Source: CAZOSF01 sp964582415 (GTDB taxonomy: Bacteria > Bacteroidota > Bacteroidia > Flavobacteriales > Flavobacteriaceae). From it: a DNA stretch of 7,674 nucleotides. The stretch lies in the NCBI GenBank assembly GCA_964582415.1, contig CAZOSF010000088.1:1-7674 (forward strand). Direction: 5' to 3'. Position numbers and translations under genes: made by a program. Positions 5,563-7,674 of this stretch are shown here, one piece after another (position 1 is the first letter of the stretch; each line of letters begins with the position of its first letter). The notes below the pieces were generated by a model. That model did no database searches, had not been told where the DNA came from, and was given only the letters and a program-made list of their open reading frames with translations.

Positions 5563-6171
5563 ATGAGTGCCGTAGAACCCATTTTAGCAGAAAATAAAGA
5601 TCGATTTGTCATTTTCCCCATCCAACACCATGATATTTGGGATTGGTACAAGAAAAGTGAAGCCAGTTTCTGGACCGCTGAGGAAATTGATTTACACCAA
5701 GATTTAACCGACTGGAACAACAAGTTGAACGACGATGAAAAATACTTCATCAAACATATCTTGGCGTTTTTCGCGGCTAGNNNNNNNNNNNNNNNNNNNN
5801 NNNNNNNNNNNNNNNNNNNNNNNNNNNNNNNNNNNNNNNNNNNNNNNNNNNNNNNNNNNNNNNNNNNNNNNNNNNNNNNNGATGCCCTCAATATCGAAAG
5901 GGAATTCATCACAGAATCCCTTCCTGTAAGCCTTATCGGAATGAATGCCAAACTCATGACCCAATACCTCGAATTCGTAACCGACCGCCTACTGGTCGAG
6001 TTGGGCTGTGAGAAAGTATATAACTCCACCAATCCATTCGACTTTATGGATATGATCTCACTTCAAGGAAAGACCAATTTCTTCGAGAAGCGCGTATCGG
6101 AATACCAAAAGGCTGGAGTAACCAATAAAGATAAAGAGTCGAATCAGATTAGTTTCGACGCCGATTTTTAG
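5563..6171 (+). CDS. nrdB: Class Ia ribonucleotide reductase small (radical) subunit, interrupted by assembly gap
   Basis: NrdB (R2) houses the diiron-tyrosyl radical cofactor that drives ribonucleotide reduction by NrdA in the cytoplasm. The 72 codons before the gap (VIFPIQHHDIWDWYKKSEAS, then FWTAEEIDLHQDL, then the YFIKHILAFFAA helix) closely match eukaryote-type R2. W37 corresponds to the radical-transfer Trp (mouse W103). The 96 codons after the gap carry IEREFITESLPVSLIGMN, LMTQYLEFVTDRLL, NPFDFM and GKTNFFEKRVSEYQ. The EYQ tyrosine there is the C-terminal radical-transfer Tyr (mouse Y370). The C-terminal SFDADF is the peptide that docks on NrdA. All metal ligands and the radical Tyr fall in the gap, so they cannot be checked. 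The readable 202-residue product, with padding, is not a short variant: normal length is about 325. Start ATG follows AAGGA (5555-5559) with only 3 nt spacing. nrdA follows after 118 nt. Confidence 0.97.
   Translation: MSAVEPILAENKDRFVIFPIQHHDIWDWYKKSEASFWTAEEIDLHQDLTDWNNKLNDDEKYFIKHILAFFAAXXXXXXXXXXXXXXXXXXXXXXXXXXXXXXXXXXDALNIEREFITESLPVSLIGMNAKLMTQYLEFVTDRLLVELGCEKVYNSTNPFDFMDMISLQGKTNFFEKRVSEYQKAGVTNKDKESNQISFDADF
5781..5880. other. Assembly gap (100 N) inside nrdB
   Basis: A run of exactly 100 N. The bases ag before it begin the Ser of the conserved AFFAAS motif. In mouse R2 about 158 residues separate AFFAA from the segment equivalent to DALNIEREF, so roughly 470 nt are missing rather than 100. 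The absent part should contain all the diiron carboxylate and histidine ligands and the radical tyrosine. Frame continuity across the pad is therefore not evidence that its length is real. Confidence 0.9.
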
Positions 6172-6177
6172 AAGAAT

Positions 6178-6220
6178 GCCATCTGCTCTTCCCCCAAGGG
6201 GTGGATGGTGTTTTTTGTTT
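6178..6220 (+). terminator. Terminator-like hairpin between nrdB and nrdA
   Basis: The stem has an outer arm GCCATC (6178-6183) pairing with GATGGT (6204-6209, one G-U pair). An inner arm CCCC (6191-6194) pairs with GGGG (6198-6201) around a CAA loop. An asymmetric internal loop separates them (7 nt against 2). TTTTTTGTTT follows at 6211-6220. It begins 7 nt after the nrdB stop. Its shape fits an intrinsic terminator or partial attenuator that would lower nrdA transcription relative to nrdB. No strong separate promoter for nrdA is visible in the 118-nt gap, so leaky read-through is the simplest reading. Confidence 0.5.
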
Positions 6221-6289
6221 ACTTGACAAATGCGGTGAGCCCATCGTGTGTTAAGACTGTTGTATCACTAACGAAACCTTATTAGTAAA

Positions 6290-7674
6290 ATGAATGTAAT
6301 CAAAAGAGACGGTCGAAAAGAACCGGTAATGTTCGACAAGATCACCGCCCGAATCCGTAAGCTCTGCTATGGACTGAATGATTTGGTGGACCCGGTGAAA
6401 GTGGCCATGCGCGTCATCGAGGGGCTGTATGACGGGGTCACCACAAGTGAATTGGATAATCTTGCAGCGGAAATTGCTGCTACCATGACGGTAACCCACC
6501 CAGATTATGCAAAACTGGCGGCCCGTATTTCGGTTTCCAACTTGCACAAGAACACAAAAAAGTCATTTTCCGAGGTGATGACCGATCTCTATGAGTATGT
6601 GAACCCACGCACTGGGAAGAAAGCACCCCTTCTTTCCGATGAGGTATATAAAGTAGTAATGGACAATGCCGAGGAATTGGATTCGGCCATTATCTATAAC
6701 CGTGATTTCGGTTACGACTATTTCGGATTTAAAACCCTCGAGCGTTCCTATCTGCTAAAACTGAACGGGAATATTGCCGAACGCCCACAGCATATGTTGA
6801 TGCGTGTTTCCGTGGGGATTCATTTGGACGATTTGAAAGCGGTAAAGGAAACCTACGAGTTGATGTCGAAGAAATTTTTTACCCATGCAACTCCAACGCT
6901 TTTCAATAGTGGTACTCCCAAACCTCAAATGTCTTCCTGTTTCTTGCTGACCATGAAAGATGACAGTATCGACGGGATTTATGATACATTAAAACAAACC
7001 GCAAAGATTTCACAATCGGCTGGAGGTATTGGTCTCTCTATTCACAATGTACGTGCGACCGGTTCCTATATCGCGGGAACGAATGGTACTTCCAATGGTA
7101 TCATCCCCATGCTACGCGTTTTTAACGATACAGCGCGCTACGTAGACCAAGGTGGTGGAAAACGCAAAGGAAGTTTTGCTATTTATATCGAACCTTGGCA
7201 TGCAGATGTTTTCGACTTTCTGGATCTTAAAAAGAATCATGGTAAAGAGGAAATGCGTGCACGGGATCTTTTCTATGCGATGTGGCTTCCCGATTTGTTT
7301 ATGAAAAGGGTGCAGGAAGATGGAAATTGGACTTTAATGTGCCCAAATGAGTGTCCCGGTTTATACGACACCTACGGTGAAGATTTCGAACAAATGTACG
7401 AGCGCTACGAAGCGGAGGACAGAGGTCGAAAAACCATCAAAGCACGGGAATTATGGGAGAAAATATTAGAATCCCAAATCGAAACGGGAACGCCATATAT
7501 GTTGTACAAGGATGCAGTCAACCGAAAGAGCAACCAGAAAAATCTGGGGGTTATCCGTTCTTCCAACCTTTGTACGGAGATCATGGAATACACCTCTCCT
7601 GATGAAGTGGCAGTATGTAATTTGGCCTCCATCGCCTTACCGATGTTTGTAAAGAATGGAGAGTTCGACCACAA
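6290..7674 (+). CDS. nrdA: Class Ia ribonucleotide reductase large (catalytic) subunit, N-terminal part
   Basis: NrdA (R1) reduces ribonucleoside diphosphates to deoxyribonucleotides together with NrdB and a thioredoxin-type reductant. The frame runs from the ATG at 6290 to the window edge: 461 codons plus 2 nt, C-terminus missing. An N-terminal ATP-cone (residues 1 to about 90, beginning VIKRDGRKEPVMFDKITARI) indicates dATP/ATP control of overall activity. The core has THATPTLFNSGTPKPQMSSC (198-217) with redox Cys C217, then SQSAGGIGLSIHNVRATGS, VDQGGGKRKGSFAIYIEPWH, and the active-site SNLCTEI with N426, thiyl-radical C428 and E430. C443 in AVCNLAS is the partner of C217. Numbering is one less than in mammalian R1 (C218, N427, C429, E431, C444), so all visible catalytic residues are present. 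The C-terminal redox cysteines and R2-interaction surface lie beyond the window. Likely co-transcribed with nrdB. Confidence 0.98.
   Translation, partial: MNVIKRDGRKEPVMFDKITARIRKLCYGLNDLVDPVKVAMRVIEGLYDGVTTSELDNLAAEIAATMTVTHPDYAKLAARISVSNLHKNTKKSFSEVMTDLYEYVNPRTGKKAPLLSDEVYKVVMDNAEELDSAIIYNRDFGYDYFGFKTLERSYLLKLNGNIAERPQHMLMRVSVGIHLDDLKAVKETYELMSKKFFTHATPTLFNSGTPKPQMSSCFLLTMKDDSIDGIYDTLKQTAKISQSAGGIGLSIHNVRATGSYIAGTNGTSNGIIPMLRVFNDTARYVDQGGGKRKGSFAIYIEPWHADVFDFLDLKKNHGKEEMRARDLFYAMWLPDLFMKRVQEDGNWTLMCPNECPGLYDTYGEDFEQMYERYEAEDRGRKTIKARELWEKILESQIETGTPYMLYKDAVNRKSNQKNLGVIRSSNLCTEIMEYTSPDEVAVCNLASIALPMFVKNGEFDH

Noticed and set aside
5541..6032. Long minus-strand open frame across nrdB
   Set aside because: It is continuous only because the N padding cannot contain stops, and it is antisense to an unmistakable nrdB.
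6205..6285. 26-codon open frame between nrdB and nrdA, ending 4 nt before the nrdA ATG
   Set aside because: The ATG lies inside the hairpin stem, there is no ribosome binding site and no recognisable peptide; likely chance, although translational coupling to nrdA cannot be excluded.
1..7674. Defence system, prophage, mobile element, CRISPR array, tRNA or rRNA
   Set aside because: Every sizeable coding frame is accounted for by chromosomal housekeeping-type families, and no direct-repeat arrays, transposase motifs, terminal inverted repeats or structured RNA genes were seen.

Overview
The window reads as ordinary chromosomal sequence from a member of the Bacteroidota, most likely a marine-type Flavobacteriaceae. 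Three things point there. The gene content fits: DUF3109, a MarC-family protein, a HupE/UreJ-type membrane protein, a Bacteroidota-length S41 peptidase, and a eukaryote-like class Ia ribonucleotide reductase with nrdB before nrdA. Exact copies of the Bacteroidota -7 promoter element TAnnTTTG sit just upstream of several start codons. Clear Shine-Dalgarno sequences are mostly missing. Two runs of exactly 100 N suggest a draft or metagenome assembly in which scaffold gaps of unknown size were filled with a fixed pad.

Layout, left to right. On the minus strand lie the first 131 codons of a secreted DUF4468-like protein (1-395, cut by the window edge) and a class I SAM-dependent methyltransferase (478-1125). 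On the plus strand follow a HupE/UreJ-family membrane protein (1194-1769), then a dCMP deaminase (1856-2284) and an S41 carboxy-terminal-processing peptidase (2288-3748) only 3 nt apart, probably one operon. On the minus strand a MarC-family membrane protein (3962-4540) is followed after 9 nt by a 67-residue two-helix membrane protein (3749-3952), whose stop codon abuts the stop of the peptidase gene. A DUF3109 cysteine-rich protein (4625-5191) is divergent from MarC. A 371-nt gene-free stretch with clustered TGTTRAAAW motifs leads into nrdB (5563-6171) and nrdA (6290 to the window end), which are separated by 118 nt containing a terminator-like hairpin.

Functionally, the right side makes deoxyribonucleotides: NrdA and NrdB reduce ribonucleoside diphosphates. 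The dCMP deaminase about 3.3 kb upstream supplies dUMP for thymidylate synthesis. The other genes are envelope, proteolysis or poorly characterised housekeeping functions without an obvious shared pathway.

Both N runs fall inside conserved catalytic cores, the Ser/Lys region of the S41 peptidase and the diiron/tyrosyl-radical core of NrdB. Comparison with family architecture indicates that far more than 100 nt is missing in each. I found no mobile element, CRISPR array, RNA gene, phage or defence gene, and no convincing undescribed system. The most interesting non-coding signal is the repeated motif and inverted repeat upstream of nrdB.
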